From NCBI GenBank assembly GCA_016866935.1, contig VGKS01000009.1:1-32036 (forward strand): a stretch of DNA of 32,036 nt, written 5' to 3'. The stretch comes from Candidatus Pacearchaeota archaeon (GTDB lineage Archaea > Nanobdellota > Nanobdellia > Pacearchaeales > GW2011-AR1). The notes beneath the pieces were generated by a model. The model was not told where the DNA came from and did no database searches. It worked only from the letters and a program-made list of their open reading frames with translations. Within the stretch, counting starts at the first letter, position 1; the number at the start of each line of letters is the position of its first letter. A program made the translations under genes and the position numbers. Positions 12,836-22,131 of the stretch are shown in pieces.

Positions 12836-14772
12836 ATGGTGAAAATAATTCAAATGATGATTCTGAAATAGGGTCTTGGAAGAAAAAATTAATTTGGTCT
12901 TGGATTTTGACTATTCCTATAGCTTTGATAATGTTGTCTGAAAGGTTGTTTGGCTTTGAACTGATTGAAATGCCTTATTCTGTTATTGTTATGTTAGTTC
13001 TTGGTTTTCCAGTATTGTTTATTTTTGGTTATGATACTATAAAGAGCGGATTAAGAGGATTCTTTACATTCTACTTTAATATGGATTCTCTTATTGCTTT
13101 AGGTACCATAGTTGCATATATTACAGGATTCCTTTCTTTATTTGATTTCATTGCAGATTATTCCGGTGTAGCTGCGATGATTATGGCTTTCTTTACAACT
13201 GGTAAATATGTAGAAGCTAAGGCTAGAGGAAGAGCAAGTGCTGAAATAATGAAACTTTTACAGCTTGGAGCTAAGAGTTCTATTGTTATAAGAAATGGAA
13301 AAGAAATAGAAATTCCTATTGATGAAGTTGTTGTGGGAGATGTAATGGTTGTAAAACCTGGAGATAAGATTTCAACTGATGGCGTAGTCGTAAAAGGAGA
13401 GAGTAGCGTTGATGAATCGATGGTTACTGGAGAGAGCTTGCCTGTTGATAAGAAAAAAAATAGTTTGGTAATTGGAGCTACAATAAATCAAGACGGAATT
13501 TTATATGTTAAAGCTACTAAAATTGGAAAAGATACTTTTCTTGCACATATAATTGATTTAGTAGAAGAAGCTCAAGGAAGTAAAATACCTATTCAGAAAC
13601 TTGCTGATAAAATAACCTCGGTTTTTGTTCCTTCTATAATCATTCTTTCAATTCTTGCTTTCTTAAATTGGTTAATTATTTTTAGGGATTTGAGTAGGGC
13701 AATTGGAGTTGCTGTTTCAGTTCTTGTTATTGCATGTCCTTGTGCTCTTGGATTAGCTACCCCTACAGCTTTGATGGTTGGAAGCGGAATGGGAGCTAAG
13801 AGAGGAATATTAGTTAGAAAAGGAGAGGCAATACAAACTATGAAAGAAATTAAGACGGTTGTTTTTGATAAGACTGGAACTATAACAAAAGGAAAGCCTG
13901 AAGTTACAGACATTTATTCTAAGATTAAAGAGGACAAATTGCTTGAAATTGCTGCTTCTTTAGAAAAGTTGAGTTTACATCCTATTGCTCATGCAATAGT
14001 TGTCAAAGCGAATTTGAAGAAATATAGAAAAGTTACTGGATTTTCAGTTGTTAGGGGCAAGGGAGTAATTGGAAAGATAGGATCTAAGGAAATAGCTATA
14101 GGAAATAGAGCCTTGATGAATGATAGAAAAATAAAATATTCTGATTTTAATTCTCAGATCGAAACTTTTGAGAATTCTGGAAAAACTGTAATGATTGTTT
14201 CTGAAGATAAGAAAGTCATAGGAGTTATTGCCGTTGCAGATGCTGTTAAAGATGATTCTGTTGAAGCTATTCAGAGATTGAATTCATTAGGATATAGAAC
14301 TGTAATGCTTACAGGAGATAATGAAAGAACTGCCCGTGCAATTGCATCTCAGGTAGGCATTAAAGAGGTAATTGCAAATGTTCTTCCTGAAGATAAGGCT
14401 AAGAAAGTGGAAGAATTGCAGAAAGAAGGATTTGTTGCATTTATTGGAGATGGAATAAATGACGCTCCTGCTTTGAAACAGAGCAATGTCGGAATTGCAA
14501 TGGGAACAGGAACAGATATTGCAATTGAAGCAGGCGATATTGTTCTTGCAAAAGGTTCATTATTAGGAGTCGTTCAATCTATCAATTTGAGTAAGGCTAC
14601 ATTTAGGAAGATAAAACAAAATTTATTTTGGGCATTTGCTTACAATATTGTTGCTATTCCTTTAGCAGTCTTTGGACTATTACATCCTGTTATTGCAGAG
14701 ATCGCTATGGCTTTATCTTCAATTTCAGTTGTCACAAATGCTAATTTATTGAGAAGAGCTAGGGTTGATTAG
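12832..14772 (+). CDS. copA: Copper-exporting P1B-type ATPase CopA
   Basis: A 646-residue Cu+ pump in the cell membrane that uses ATP to export copper. Seen: TGES (199-202), the transmembrane metal site CPC (302-304), phosphorylation site DKTGT (346-350), HP (383-384), GDGINDAP (539-546), and the Cu+ signatures YN in helix 7 (604-605) and MALSS in helix 8 (626-630). No N-terminal HMA domain is present; it starts directly with the first helices after an Asn/Asp-rich tail, and the free HMA protein at 12198-12410 may substitute. Start ATG overlaps the GNAT stop. Its TAG overlaps the convergent VKOR stop. Confidence 0.95.
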   Translation: MNGENNSNDDSEIGSWKKKLIWSWILTIPIALIMLSERLFGFELIEMPYSVIVMLVLGFPVLFIFGYDTIKSGLRGFFTFYFNMDSLIALGTIVAYITGFLSLFDFIADYSGVAAMIMAFFTTGKYVEAKARGRASAEIMKLLQLGAKSSIVIRNGKEIEIPIDEVVVGDVMVVKPGDKISTDGVVVKGESSVDESMVTGESLPVDKKKNSLVIGATINQDGILYVKATKIGKDTFLAHIIDLVEEAQGSKIPIQKLADKITSVFVPSIIILSILAFLNWLIIFRDLSRAIGVAVSVLVIACPCALGLATPTALMVGSGMGAKRGILVRKGEAIQTMKEIKTVVFDKTGTITKGKPEVTDIYSKIKEDKLLEIAASLEKLSLHPIAHAIVVKANLKKYRKVTGFSVVRGKGVIGKIGSKEIAIGNRALMNDRKIKYSDFNSQIETFENSGKTVMIVSEDKKVIGVIAVADAVKDDSVEAIQRLNSLGYRTVMLTGDNERTARAIASQVGIKEVIANVLPEDKAKKVEELQKEGFVAFIGDGINDAPALKQSNVGIAMGTGTDIAIEAGDIVLAKGSLLGVVQSINLSKATFRKIKQNLFWAFAYNIVAIPLAVFGLLHPVIAEIAMALSSISVVTNANLLRRARVD

Positions 14773-15155
14773 AGAGTTATTATTAGAGTAGAAATAAATA
14801 CATTAATTATTGCTGTTGTTATACACCATGAACAATAATTGTTTAGAACTCTTGTTTGAATTCCTATAAGTATTATTGAAACTGCAGATGCTAGAATTGA
14901 AATTAATTTAGTTACTAGTAGAATGCTTCCTGACTGATTTGTAAATATTATGTATAAGACTGCAATATAGTACACTAATCCAATAATTTCGTTTTTCACT
15001 CCGAAAGTCCTTGAGTATTTGCTGTCTAGAACTACATTACAGCTTTTACTGTTTACAGGACAAATAACTTTCTTTTTCAATGCGTGTGCAATCGCAATAT
15101 AAGATGTTATTGCTATTCCTATTGCACATAATATTAAGATTATTATTTGTTGCAT
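14769..15155 (-). CDS. VKOR-family thiol-disulfide membrane enzyme
   Basis: A 128-residue membrane protein with four helices and the four cysteines of the vitamin K epoxide reductase family: the outer pair C32 and C39 (CPVNSKSC) and the active-site CSWC (108-111). Other signature residues are CNVVLDSKYSRTFGVKNEIIGLVYY. In bacteria and archaea VKOR re-oxidises a DsbA-like partner using quinone. A DsbA-like gene lies at 27215-27973. Lacking a fused thioredoxin domain, it needs a separate partner. It is convergent with copA (4-nt overlap) and starts at ATG 15155. Confidence 0.9.
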   Translation of the reverse strand: MQQIIILILCAIGIAITSYIAIAHALKKKVICPVNSKSCNVVLDSKYSRTFGVKNEIIGLVYYIAVLYIIFTNQSGSILLVTKLISILASAVSIILIGIQTRVLNNYCSWCITTAIINVFISTLIITL

Positions 15156-15182
15156 AAATGTAATTAGAATATATTGTTTATA

Positions 15183-16910
15183 TTACTTGCCCCAATCAGA
15201 CTTCGATTTTCTTTTGATTTCTGCTATCTCCATTAAGGCCTTGATTTCACTTTCTTTTAGAAGATCCTTATTTTTCTTGAAAGTTTTGAATTGGTTTTCA
15301 CTTACTTGACTGTATAAATAGCGTTTGTCTGCTAATTGTCTTTCGAAATTTACTCCTGGTAATGATATTGCTAGTTCTTTGCCTTCTTCTGCTTCATCTA
15401 CACTGTCTTTGTTCTCTTGTAATGCTTTAACTCTTGCTATATCTTCTCCACTTTCATCTATAAGGGGAATATTCTTCTTTAGTTTGCCTGCCAAGACTTT
15501 TATTCCAAATACCGCAGGATTTGAGTTTCTAAACTGATACTGGTGAAGAATTTCTAGTTTACATATAGATGCTAGTTCCATTAGCCTTTCTTTTTCTATT
15601 TCTCCTGCTTTTGACTGTCTCCATTCTTTGAGGTCTTCAATTAATTTGTAAACTACTTGATTTGTTAGTATTTTTATGTTTTTTTTGTCGTAATCTAGGC
15701 CTGTTTCTTTTTCTACATTGAATCCAAGAATTATTGCGTTTAACGGATTTAGTTCTAAGTTTGCTTTTGCTGCTACAATATCAGATTTCCCTATGTTTCC
15801 TATTGAAGCTTTTACTACTGGTATGTTTGCTTGCTTTAATAGAGTCAATAGAGCTTCTAGGCTTCCTAAAGAATCTGCTTTTACTATTATCCCCTCTGAT
15901 TGTGTTTGGATAGTGTTTTTGAACTCCTTTGCGAATTTTTGTTGTATCTCTTTTTCATTATTCTCTATTTTTTGGAACGGCATTCCAGATAGTATCTCTT
16001 CTTTGTTTGTTAATTGTAATCTGATTCCGTTTGTTGCTATTGTTTCTTTTGTTGATTTAAACCTGAAACTTAAAGGCATTACTTCTTCTAAACATCTAAT
16101 TTTTGTTACTATTAATTTTCCTTCTAAGGTTGCTATTCCTATTGTATCTCCTTCTTTTAATTGACCATCATATAGTATTGCTTCTGCTGTTTCCATTGCT
16201 CTTTCTTTTTTGACTTCTAATAGAATTCCTTTTGCTTCATCAGATAATTGTAGTCTTTCTCTTAGGAATTTTTGAGATAGGCCACATAAAACCAATAGAA
16301 GTTCTGGTATACCTTCTCCAGTTCTTGCAGAACATGGAACTATTGCTATTTTCTTAGTAAAGTCTGGAACATCATAGAACAAGTCTGCATTAAATCCGTG
16401 GTCTTGTAATGATGCTTGAAAAGTTGCTAAAGATATTTCAAATTCGTTTCTTGCATGAATTGGTAGATTCTCAAGCGATTTCTTTATGGTTTCTTCTTTT
16501 CTCCATCCAGATAATTTGTCTACTTTGTTTAAAGCTATAACAAAAGGAGTCTTATTTGCTTTTAAGATTTGAATTACTTCTGCTGTTTGAGGTTGAATTC
16601 CTTCTTTTATATCTACTACCAGGATTACTATGTCTGCTAAACTTCCCCCACGTTGTCTAAGGTTTGTGAATGCTGCGTGTCCTGGGGTGTCTATAAATAG
16701 GAATCCTGGAATTTTTAGGTCAATTTTGGCTTTTTCTATCAAAGGACAGACTTTCTTTATTTGTTCCAATGGATATTTTGTAAAAGAAATCTTTTGAGTG
16801 ATTCCTCCTGCTTCTTTTTCTTGAACAGAGCTACCTCTAAAGTAATCTAGCAAGGAAGTCTTTCCATGGTCTACGTGACCTGCTACAGTGATTATTGGTT
16901 GGCGTATCAT
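15183..16910 (-). CDS. infB: Translation initiation factor aIF5B
   Basis: A 575-residue GTPase that promotes ribosomal subunit joining. G1 AGHVDHGKT (9-17), then GGITQKI, G3 DTPGHAAF, G4 NKVD and SA-R at G5, followed by barrel domain II, the SKADSLGSLEALL-like segment here (VKADSLGSLEALLTLLKQ) of domain III, and the long helix into domain IV (FGIKVLAGKLKKNIPLI). Length is the usual short archaeal form without an N-terminal extension. ATG at 16910 is 22 nt from the symmetric box TTTTAAAA at 16933-16940, which also serves the gene at 16960 on the other strand. Confidence 0.97.
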   Translation of the reverse strand: MIRQPIITVAGHVDHGKTSLLDYFRGSSVQEKEAGGITQKISFTKYPLEQIKKVCPLIEKAKIDLKIPGFLFIDTPGHAAFTNLRQRGGSLADIVILVVDIKEGIQPQTAEVIQILKANKTPFVIALNKVDKLSGWRKEETIKKSLENLPIHARNEFEISLATFQASLQDHGFNADLFYDVPDFTKKIAIVPCSARTGEGIPELLLVLCGLSQKFLRERLQLSDEAKGILLEVKKERAMETAEAILYDGQLKEGDTIGIATLEGKLIVTKIRCLEEVMPLSFRFKSTKETIATNGIRLQLTNKEEILSGMPFQKIENNEKEIQQKFAKEFKNTIQTQSEGIIVKADSLGSLEALLTLLKQANIPVVKASIGNIGKSDIVAAKANLELNPLNAIILGFNVEKETGLDYDKKNIKILTNQVVYKLIEDLKEWRQSKAGEIEKERLMELASICKLEILHQYQFRNSNPAVFGIKVLAGKLKKNIPLIDESGEDIARVKALQENKDSVDEAEEGKELAISLPGVNFERQLADKRYLYSQVSENQFKTFKKNKDLLKESEIKALMEIAEIKRKSKSDWGK

Positions 16911-16932
16911 ATATTTTTGAGTTTAGAGATGC

Positions 16933-16940
16933 TTTTAAAA
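16933..16940. promoter_or_regulatory. Shared symmetric TATA box for aIF5B and the divergent gene
   Basis: TTTTAAAA is its own reverse complement. It lies 22 nt from the aIF5B ATG (16910, minus) and 19 nt from the ATG at 16960 (plus). No other TATA-like box fits either gene, so one box seems to serve both directions. Confidence 0.55.
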
Positions 16941-16959
16941 GTTGATGGTATTCATTTTT

Positions 16960-17211
16960 ATGAGAAAATTGCTTATTATTGGACTTTTTCTGATAGTCTT
17001 TACTTGTTCTTTTTTTGTTGCTGGATATTATGTAATGTTTGACTTGCCTTTTAATGGGAGTTATACAAAGGCAGTTTGCGAAGGAAATTTGTGCGCAGAT
17101 TACGAATTTACTTGTTCTCAAGGTGTTATTGTTGATTCAAAAAGAATAAGCGGTTTTTTGGTTGTTGAAGATGATTGGATAGATACTAGAGATAAAGAAA
17201 ATAAGTGTTAA
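16960..17211 (+). CDS. Small secreted or anchored cysteine-containing protein
   Basis: An 83-residue protein. Residues 4-24 (LLIIGLFLIVFTCSFFVAGYY) are a signal anchor. The outside part has C45, C50, C57 (CEGNLCADYEFTC) and a last-residue Cys, suggesting disulfides. No family is recognised. The ATG at 16960 is the best start by TATA spacing; upstream in-frame ATG and TTG codons at 16945 and 16942 lie too close to the box. Confidence 0.6.
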   Translation: MRKLLIIGLFLIVFTCSFFVAGYYVMFDLPFNGSYTKAVCEGNLCADYEFTCSQGVIVDSKRISGFLVVEDDWIDTRDKENKC

Positions 17212-17240
17212 TTTCAAATATAGGATAAAAAGCAAATGAA

Positions 17241-17597
17241 TTACATTTCCATTTCTTCATAATTGCTTTTTGCAGTCTTCTTTGCTACTTTTGGTCTTTC
17301 TTCCTGCTTTGTCTGTACCGGTTTTTGTTTTTGTGATTTTGATTCTTGGTATTTCCTTGCTTCTTCAATAGCTTGTTCTGAAACTTGGAAATCTGCCTCG
17401 TTTATTGAATTGATTGCTTTTTTGAAGTTTGCAAATTGCTCTGCTGAAATTCTTGTTCCTGCTTTAGTGAAACCAGTATATCTTTCAGATTTTACAAATT
17501 CTCTAATTGTAAGTCCTGCTTTTCCTCCGAAATCATCAATTCTGATAACTATATCTGTTTCTTGGTTTTTTGGGATGCGGTCAATGTCTTTTTCCAT
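17241..17597 (-). CDS. PC4-like single-strand DNA-binding transcription cofactor
   Basis: A 118-residue protein. The first 62 residues fit a PC4/YdbC-type domain: IVIRIDDFGGKAGLTIREFV, then YTGFTKAGTRISAEQFANFKKAI. Such proteins bind single-stranded DNA and act in transcription or repair. The C-terminal half is a disordered, Lys/Gln-rich tail (SKSQKQKPVQTKQEERPKVA). ATG at 17597 lies 22 nt from the TATA box at 17620-17627, shared with the divergent dihydrouridine synthase. Confidence 0.75.
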   Translation of the reverse strand: MEKDIDRIPKNQETDIVIRIDDFGGKAGLTIREFVKSERYTGFTKAGTRISAEQFANFKKAINSINEADFQVSEQAIEEARKYQESKSQKQKPVQTKQEERPKVAKKTAKSNYEEMEM

Positions 17598-17619
17598 ATA
17601 ATTAATGGATTTGGATATG

Positions 17620-17627
17620 TATTTAAG
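17620..17627. promoter_or_regulatory. Shared TATA box for the PC4-like gene and dus
   Basis: TATTTAAG on plus, CTTAAATA on minus. It is 22 nt from the ATG at 17597 (minus) and 21 nt from the ATG at 17649 (plus), both inside the range used by this organism. Confidence 0.6.
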
Positions 17628-17648
17628 GATTTGTGTCTGGATTTGTTT

Positions 17649-18584
17649 ATGGCTTTGAAAATTGGAAATATAAAATTGAAGAATAGATTGTTTCTTGCAC
17701 CTATGGTTGAAGTTACTGATTGTGCTTATCGTTTGCTTTGTCGTTCTGAAGGTGCCGCAATGGCATATACGGAGATGATTTATGTTGATGCGATATTACA
17801 TGAGAATTCTAGAACTCAGGGTTTGATGAAGATTGCTGGAAAGAAGGATAGACCTGTTGGGTTACAAGTTACTGGAAATAATCTTTCTGAGTTTACTAAG
17901 TTTTCTAAGCTTAAGATTTTAGAAGATTACGATTTAATTGATATTAATTGCGGGTGTCCATCAAGTAGAATTGTAGGTAATGAGGCTGGAAGTTACTTGC
18001 TTAGAACTCCTGATAAAATTGGGGATATGATTAAGGTCCTTAAGGATACTGGGAGAATTGTGACTGCTAAAATTAGATTGGGATTCAAGAATAATAATGT
18101 TTTACAAGTATCTAAAGTAGTTGAGAAAGCTGGAGCTGATTTACTTACTATTCATGCAAGGACTGCTGACCAGAAGTATACTGATGCGCCTGATTGGAAT
18201 TGGATTTCAAAAGTTAAACGGGAGATAGGAATTCCTGTTGTAGGTAATGGGGGTATTGTTTCTGGAGAGAGTGCTTCTAAAATGCTTGATATTTGTGATG
18301 GTGCAATGGTTGCTTCTGCGGCTATAGGCAATCCATTTATTTTTAGAGAGATTTTACGCTATCTTAAAACAGGTAAAGAAAATGAGATAACTAAGAAGGA
18401 TAGAATTGATGGTTTTTCTGAATATGTTAAATTAGCTGAAAAGAATGAGGTCTTTGAGATGTCAAGAGTGAAATATATTGGAAGTAATTTCTTCAAAAGT
18501 TTTGAAGGAGCTTCACAAGCTCGTGTAAATTTGATGAAATGTAAGTCAATTAAGGATGTTAAAGAAATGCTTAATTCACTTTGA
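17649..18584 (+). CDS. dus: tRNA-dihydrouridine synthase
   Basis: A 311-residue FMN enzyme that reduces uridines in the tRNA D-loop. Signatures in order: FLAPMVEVTDCAYRLLCR, YTEMIYVDA, DINCGCPS (with the active-site Cys), GSYLLRTPDKIGDMI, TIHARTADQKYTDAPDW, VVGNGGI and MVASAAIGNPFIF. It has the DusB-like layout with the short C-terminal helical domain. Start: ATG at 17649, 21 nt after the shared TATA box; the open frame reaches back to 17562, but through the promoter. The target position in tRNA cannot be assigned. Confidence 0.94.
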   Translation: MALKIGNIKLKNRLFLAPMVEVTDCAYRLLCRSEGAAMAYTEMIYVDAILHENSRTQGLMKIAGKKDRPVGLQVTGNNLSEFTKFSKLKILEDYDLIDINCGCPSSRIVGNEAGSYLLRTPDKIGDMIKVLKDTGRIVTAKIRLGFKNNNVLQVSKVVEKAGADLLTIHARTADQKYTDAPDWNWISKVKREIGIPVVGNGGIVSGESASKMLDICDGAMVASAAIGNPFIFREILRYLKTGKENEITKKDRIDGFSEYVKLAEKNEVFEMSRVKYIGSNFFKSFEGASQARVNLMKCKSIKDVKEMLNSL

Positions 18585-18647
18585 ATTATATTTTTCCCAT
18601 ATTTTTGTATTAGAAATCCTTAAAACATAGATTATTCTGCTTATTTT

Positions 18648-20006
18648 ATGGATGTAGAACTTTACAATACATTGACTAGAAAAAAGGAAAAATTTGTGCC
18701 TATCAAAAAAGGAAAGGTGGGAATGTATTCATGTGGACCCACAGTTTACTGGTATCAACATATTGGAAACTTTAGAAGCATGTTACTTGCAGATTTTATC
18801 AAAAGAGCGTTAAGTTATAATGATTTGAAGGTAAATCACATAATGAATTTTACAGATGTTGATGATAAAACTATAAAGGGTAGTCAAAAAGAAGGATTAA
18901 GTCTGAAAAAATTGACTTCAAAATATGAAGATATCTTTGTTCAAGACATGGATAGTTTGAATATAATCAAACCTAAGTTTTTGAGAGCTACTGATAATAT
19001 TGAGGAGATGGTTAAAATAATTAAGGTTTTGATTAAAAAAGGAATTGCCTATAAATCTGACGATGGAATTTATTTTTCAATTTCAAAGTCTAAGAATTAT
19101 GGAGGAATTGCAGGACTGCATAAAATAACCAATACTAAAGAAAGAATTAGAAAAGATGAATATGATAAAGATAATGCTCAGGATTTTGCATTATGGAAAT
19201 TTTATTCAAATGAAGATGGTGATGTTTTTTGGGATACTGAAATAGGAAAAGGTCGTCCTGGTTGGCATATAGAATGTTCTGCAATGTCTATTTCTGCGTT
19301 AGGGGAGCATTTTGATATTCATACAGGGGGATTAGATTTAGTATTTCCTCACCATACTAATGAGATTGCACAAAGTGAAGGATATAGTGGTGAGAAATTT
19401 GTTAATTATTGGGTTCACGGAGGAATGCTTAATCTTAAAGAAGGAAAGATGTCTAAGTCTCTTGGTAATATTTACACCATTGCAGATTTGAAGAAAGAAG
19501 GATTTATACCCTTACATTATAGATATCTATGTTTGCAAACTCATTATCGCAAACCTCTTGAATTTTCATTAGAATCTCTTACTGCTGCTAAAAATGCATA
19601 TGAAAAGATTGAGAGAAAAATTATTAGGTTACGCAAAGAGAAGAATCCTGGTAACACGGATGTTGAAGATCTTAGGAACGAATTTCTTGATGCTATAAAC
19701 GATGATTTGAATTTGCCAAAGGCTCTTGATGTTTTTTGGAGTGTTATGGAAGAGGGGAATATGGAATCCAAAACTAGACTTAGTTTACTTGAAGATTTTG
19801 ATTGCGTTTTAGGTTTGGGAATTAAAGATATGAAGGAGAAGAAAATAGTTATTCCTAAGGATGTTTTAGCTTTACTTGAAGAGAGACAGAAAGCTAGAAA
19901 GAACAAAATGTTTGCCGAGGCTGATGCTATTAGAGATAAAATAAAAGAAAAGGGATTTGTTATTGAAGATTTAGGAAAAGATGGTCCTGAGCTTAGACCG
20001 ATTTGA
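18648..20006 (+). CDS. cysS: Cysteinyl-tRNA synthetase
   Basis: A 452-residue class I synthetase that charges tRNA-Cys. Seen: SCGPTVYWYQHIGNFR (zinc Cys 29 and the HIGH-type HIGN), NFTDVDDKTI, WHIECSAMS, HTGGLDLVFPHHTNEIAQSE with further zinc ligands, and KMSKSLGN. The C-terminal helical part ends EADAIRDKIKEKGFVIEDLGKDGPELR, as usual. ATG at 18648 lies 21 nt after CTTAAAAC. The full set of motifs makes it functional. It ends shortly before a convergent helicase gene. Confidence 0.97.
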   Translation: MDVELYNTLTRKKEKFVPIKKGKVGMYSCGPTVYWYQHIGNFRSMLLADFIKRALSYNDLKVNHIMNFTDVDDKTIKGSQKEGLSLKKLTSKYEDIFVQDMDSLNIIKPKFLRATDNIEEMVKIIKVLIKKGIAYKSDDGIYFSISKSKNYGGIAGLHKITNTKERIRKDEYDKDNAQDFALWKFYSNEDGDVFWDTEIGKGRPGWHIECSAMSISALGEHFDIHTGGLDLVFPHHTNEIAQSEGYSGEKFVNYWVHGGMLNLKEGKMSKSLGNIYTIADLKKEGFIPLHYRYLCLQTHYRKPLEFSLESLTAAKNAYEKIERKIIRLRKEKNPGNTDVEDLRNEFLDAINDDLNLPKALDVFWSVMEEGNMESKTRLSLLEDFDCVLGLGIKDMKEKKIVIPKDVLALLEERQKARKNKMFAEADAIRDKIKEKGFVIEDLGKDGPELRPI

Positions 20007-20019
20007 TTATTTACTTTTA

Positions 20020-22053
20020 TTAAACTTGTTCGTGTTGTAGTTTTCTTACTGATTGTAATACCCTTATATCTGGAGATAGGATATAAACATGGTCTTCCTT
20101 GCTTCTTACCGCTCTATATATTCTTTGTAGGAATTCTCTATATGCTTTGTCTCTGTAGAAGTCCCAGAAGTGATCTGGGTGTGTCTTTTGAAGTATTTTC
20201 CAGAAAGTATCGGAGATATTAGGATTAGGGTATTTTGTGAAGACTACTGAATTACACATATTTCCTGGAAAGTCTATTCCTCTGGAACACTTTGTTGTAA
20301 ATAGTTTGTCATTTAATCCTTGCTTGAATATCGCTATCTGTTTTCCACTTTTATCGTTTCTTTGTAAATCTATTAATGATTCTTGAGATGTTAGTTGAGA
20401 TAAATTATACTTTGATTTTTCTTCTTCTGTTGGAAGGTCTTGAAATGCGTTTACATGTATTAAAGTCGGTCTCTTTGCTTTTTCTACTGCAATATTTAGA
20501 GCTTCTAAATACTCTTTTCTTGTATGGTTGTTTGTTGTGAAGTTTGAATATCTACAATCTTTCTCTCTTCCAGTCATCTGTATTTCTATTGCACCTTGCT
20601 GTAATGTTTCTGCTTGTATAACTTTAAAGTTTGATATCCCAAATATGTTTTTTATTACGCTTTGTGAATGTAGTGTTCCTGACATGAATAGTAAGGCTTT
20701 GCTTTTGTTTAGAAGTTCCTCAATTTTTTGAGATAGATTTGTGCTTACTAATTTTATGTAAAGACTTTCTTCCTCTTTTCTATAAGTTAGATATATTTCA
20801 TCAGTAATTTCTTCTAGTGAATGAGCTATTTCTAAGGCTTTGTTTGCATAATTGTTGTCATCAACTAGAATTTCAGATTCTAACTCTTTGTCTTTTGCTA
20901 GAAGTTTGAATATCTTTTTAATTTTTGAATCATCTAAGTGGTATACTTCGTTTTCATCTATTCCTAAAGCTCTTTTATTTTGTTCTTCCATGCTTATTAA
21001 ATCCAGAATAGACTTTATTGTTTCTCTGCTTTCTTGGGACTCTGGAACTATGGTGTTTAGATTGTTTGCTAGTCTTGTTAGATTTATTTCTTCTTGTTGA
21101 AATAGACTATCCAGGAATTCATCAGATTCGTCTATTATTTCTATCTCAGTTTCTGGTTTTCTTCCTATTGATAGTTCTGCTTTGTATTTTGCTCCATTGA
21201 ATATTATTACATCTGCATTTTTGTAAGCTAAGTATTGATCATAGTACGAGCAACCAGACTTTCTATGGTAGAACGTGTATTCTCTGTTATCACATCCGAT
21301 ATATTTTATCTTTTTAGCATCTTTTAGTTGATTTAAGTCGTAACTGCTAGGCACGATAGGGCTCCAGTATGGATTTGAAGGAGCTATAGATAACCTTCTT
21401 ATGTTTTTATGGTCTGGGACATCTTGTCCAGAAACAAATGGATTATTTCTAAAGTAGTCTGCTATTTTGTTGTAATTTTTTTCTGTGATTTTTATATTTT
21501 CAGGTAAATCGGGGTCTGCACATGATAGTCCAGGATTTATTATGGAATCGTGATTTTCTCTGCCAGTTAAAACGGCTATTTTCATTTTTTGTCCAGATGG
21601 TTTGTATAAAAATTTCTTTTCAGTATAATCATCTTCATATTGTTTCTGTAAAGCTTTTACTGGGACTATTATTGATGATTTTCCTAATCTTCTTGCTACG
21701 TTTAAAGCTATAGCAGATTTACCAGTTCCACAAGCTCCATGCAAAAAGATTATCCTATTTCCATGTTTTATTGTATCTAATATTTCATTTACTACATCTT
21801 CTTGAGTTTTTCCATTTGAAAACTTTAATGGAGGTATTTTTCCATTTTTATCATTTAGATCCCAATTAGCTCCTGCGAAGATATTTTCTGCTTTTTCTTC
21901 ATTTTTTAAGAAGCTCAAACTGTTAGATGTTTTTAATGTGCCTTCTGTTAATTCTTCAAAATCTTCAGGAAGTATTACTGTTTCTTTAGGTTTCCATTTT
22001 TGCGGAGCGTTTGTTTGTAGACTTTGAAGTCTTGATTGATCACCACTTGACAT
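20020..22053 (-). CDS. XPD/DinG-like superfamily 2 DNA helicase
   Basis: A 677-residue ATP-dependent helicase. Walker A GACGTGKS (106-113), a DEAH-equivalent DESD (308-311), MSGTL, then SRGIDFPG and RIYRAVRSKEDHVYILSPD as motifs V and VI, in the Rad3/XPD style. C178, C254 and C268 lie in the position of the XPD iron-sulfur domain, but I see only three cysteines there, so cluster binding is uncertain. The 100-residue N-terminal extension before Walker A is not recognised. ATG at 22053 follows TTTATAAG by 21 nt (leaderless). A role in repair is inferred from the family. Confidence 0.85.
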   Translation of the reverse strand: MSSGDQSRLQSLQTNAPQKWKPKETVILPEDFEELTEGTLKTSNSLSFLKNEEKAENIFAGANWDLNDKNGKIPPLKFSNGKTQEDVVNEILDTIKHGNRIIFLHGACGTGKSAIALNVARRLGKSSIIVPVKALQKQYEDDYTEKKFLYKPSGQKMKIAVLTGRENHDSIINPGLSCADPDLPENIKITEKNYNKIADYFRNNPFVSGQDVPDHKNIRRLSIAPSNPYWSPIVPSSYDLNQLKDAKKIKYIGCDNREYTFYHRKSGCSYYDQYLAYKNADVIIFNGAKYKAELSIGRKPETEIEIIDESDEFLDSLFQQEEINLTRLANNLNTIVPESQESRETIKSILDLISMEEQNKRALGIDENEVYHLDDSKIKKIFKLLAKDKELESEILVDDNNYANKALEIAHSLEEITDEIYLTYRKEEESLYIKLVSTNLSQKIEELLNKSKALLFMSGTLHSQSVIKNIFGISNFKVIQAETLQQGAIEIQMTGREKDCRYSNFTTNNHTRKEYLEALNIAVEKAKRPTLIHVNAFQDLPTEEEKSKYNLSQLTSQESLIDLQRNDKSGKQIAIFKQGLNDKLFTTKCSRGIDFPGNMCNSVVFTKYPNPNISDTFWKILQKTHPDHFWDFYRDKAYREFLQRIYRAVRSKEDHVYILSPDIRVLQSVRKLQHEQV

Positions 22054-22101
22054 AGATTGTTTTGAGTTGGCTTGCTTATAAAAGTGTTTCTTTACAAAGT
22101 C

Positions 22102-22109
22102 TTTTAAAT
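22102..22109 (+). promoter_or_regulatory. TATA box of the tRNA-Leu gene
   Basis: TTTTAAAT ends 22 nt before the mature 5' end of the tRNA. Confidence 0.55.
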
Positions 22110-22131
22110 CGAGCTAATTTGACTGATTTAC

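Noticed and set aside
13593-13913. Minus-strand 106-codon frame inside copA
   Set aside because: Antisense to the conserved CPC/DKTGT region of CopA; the coding signal belongs to CopA.
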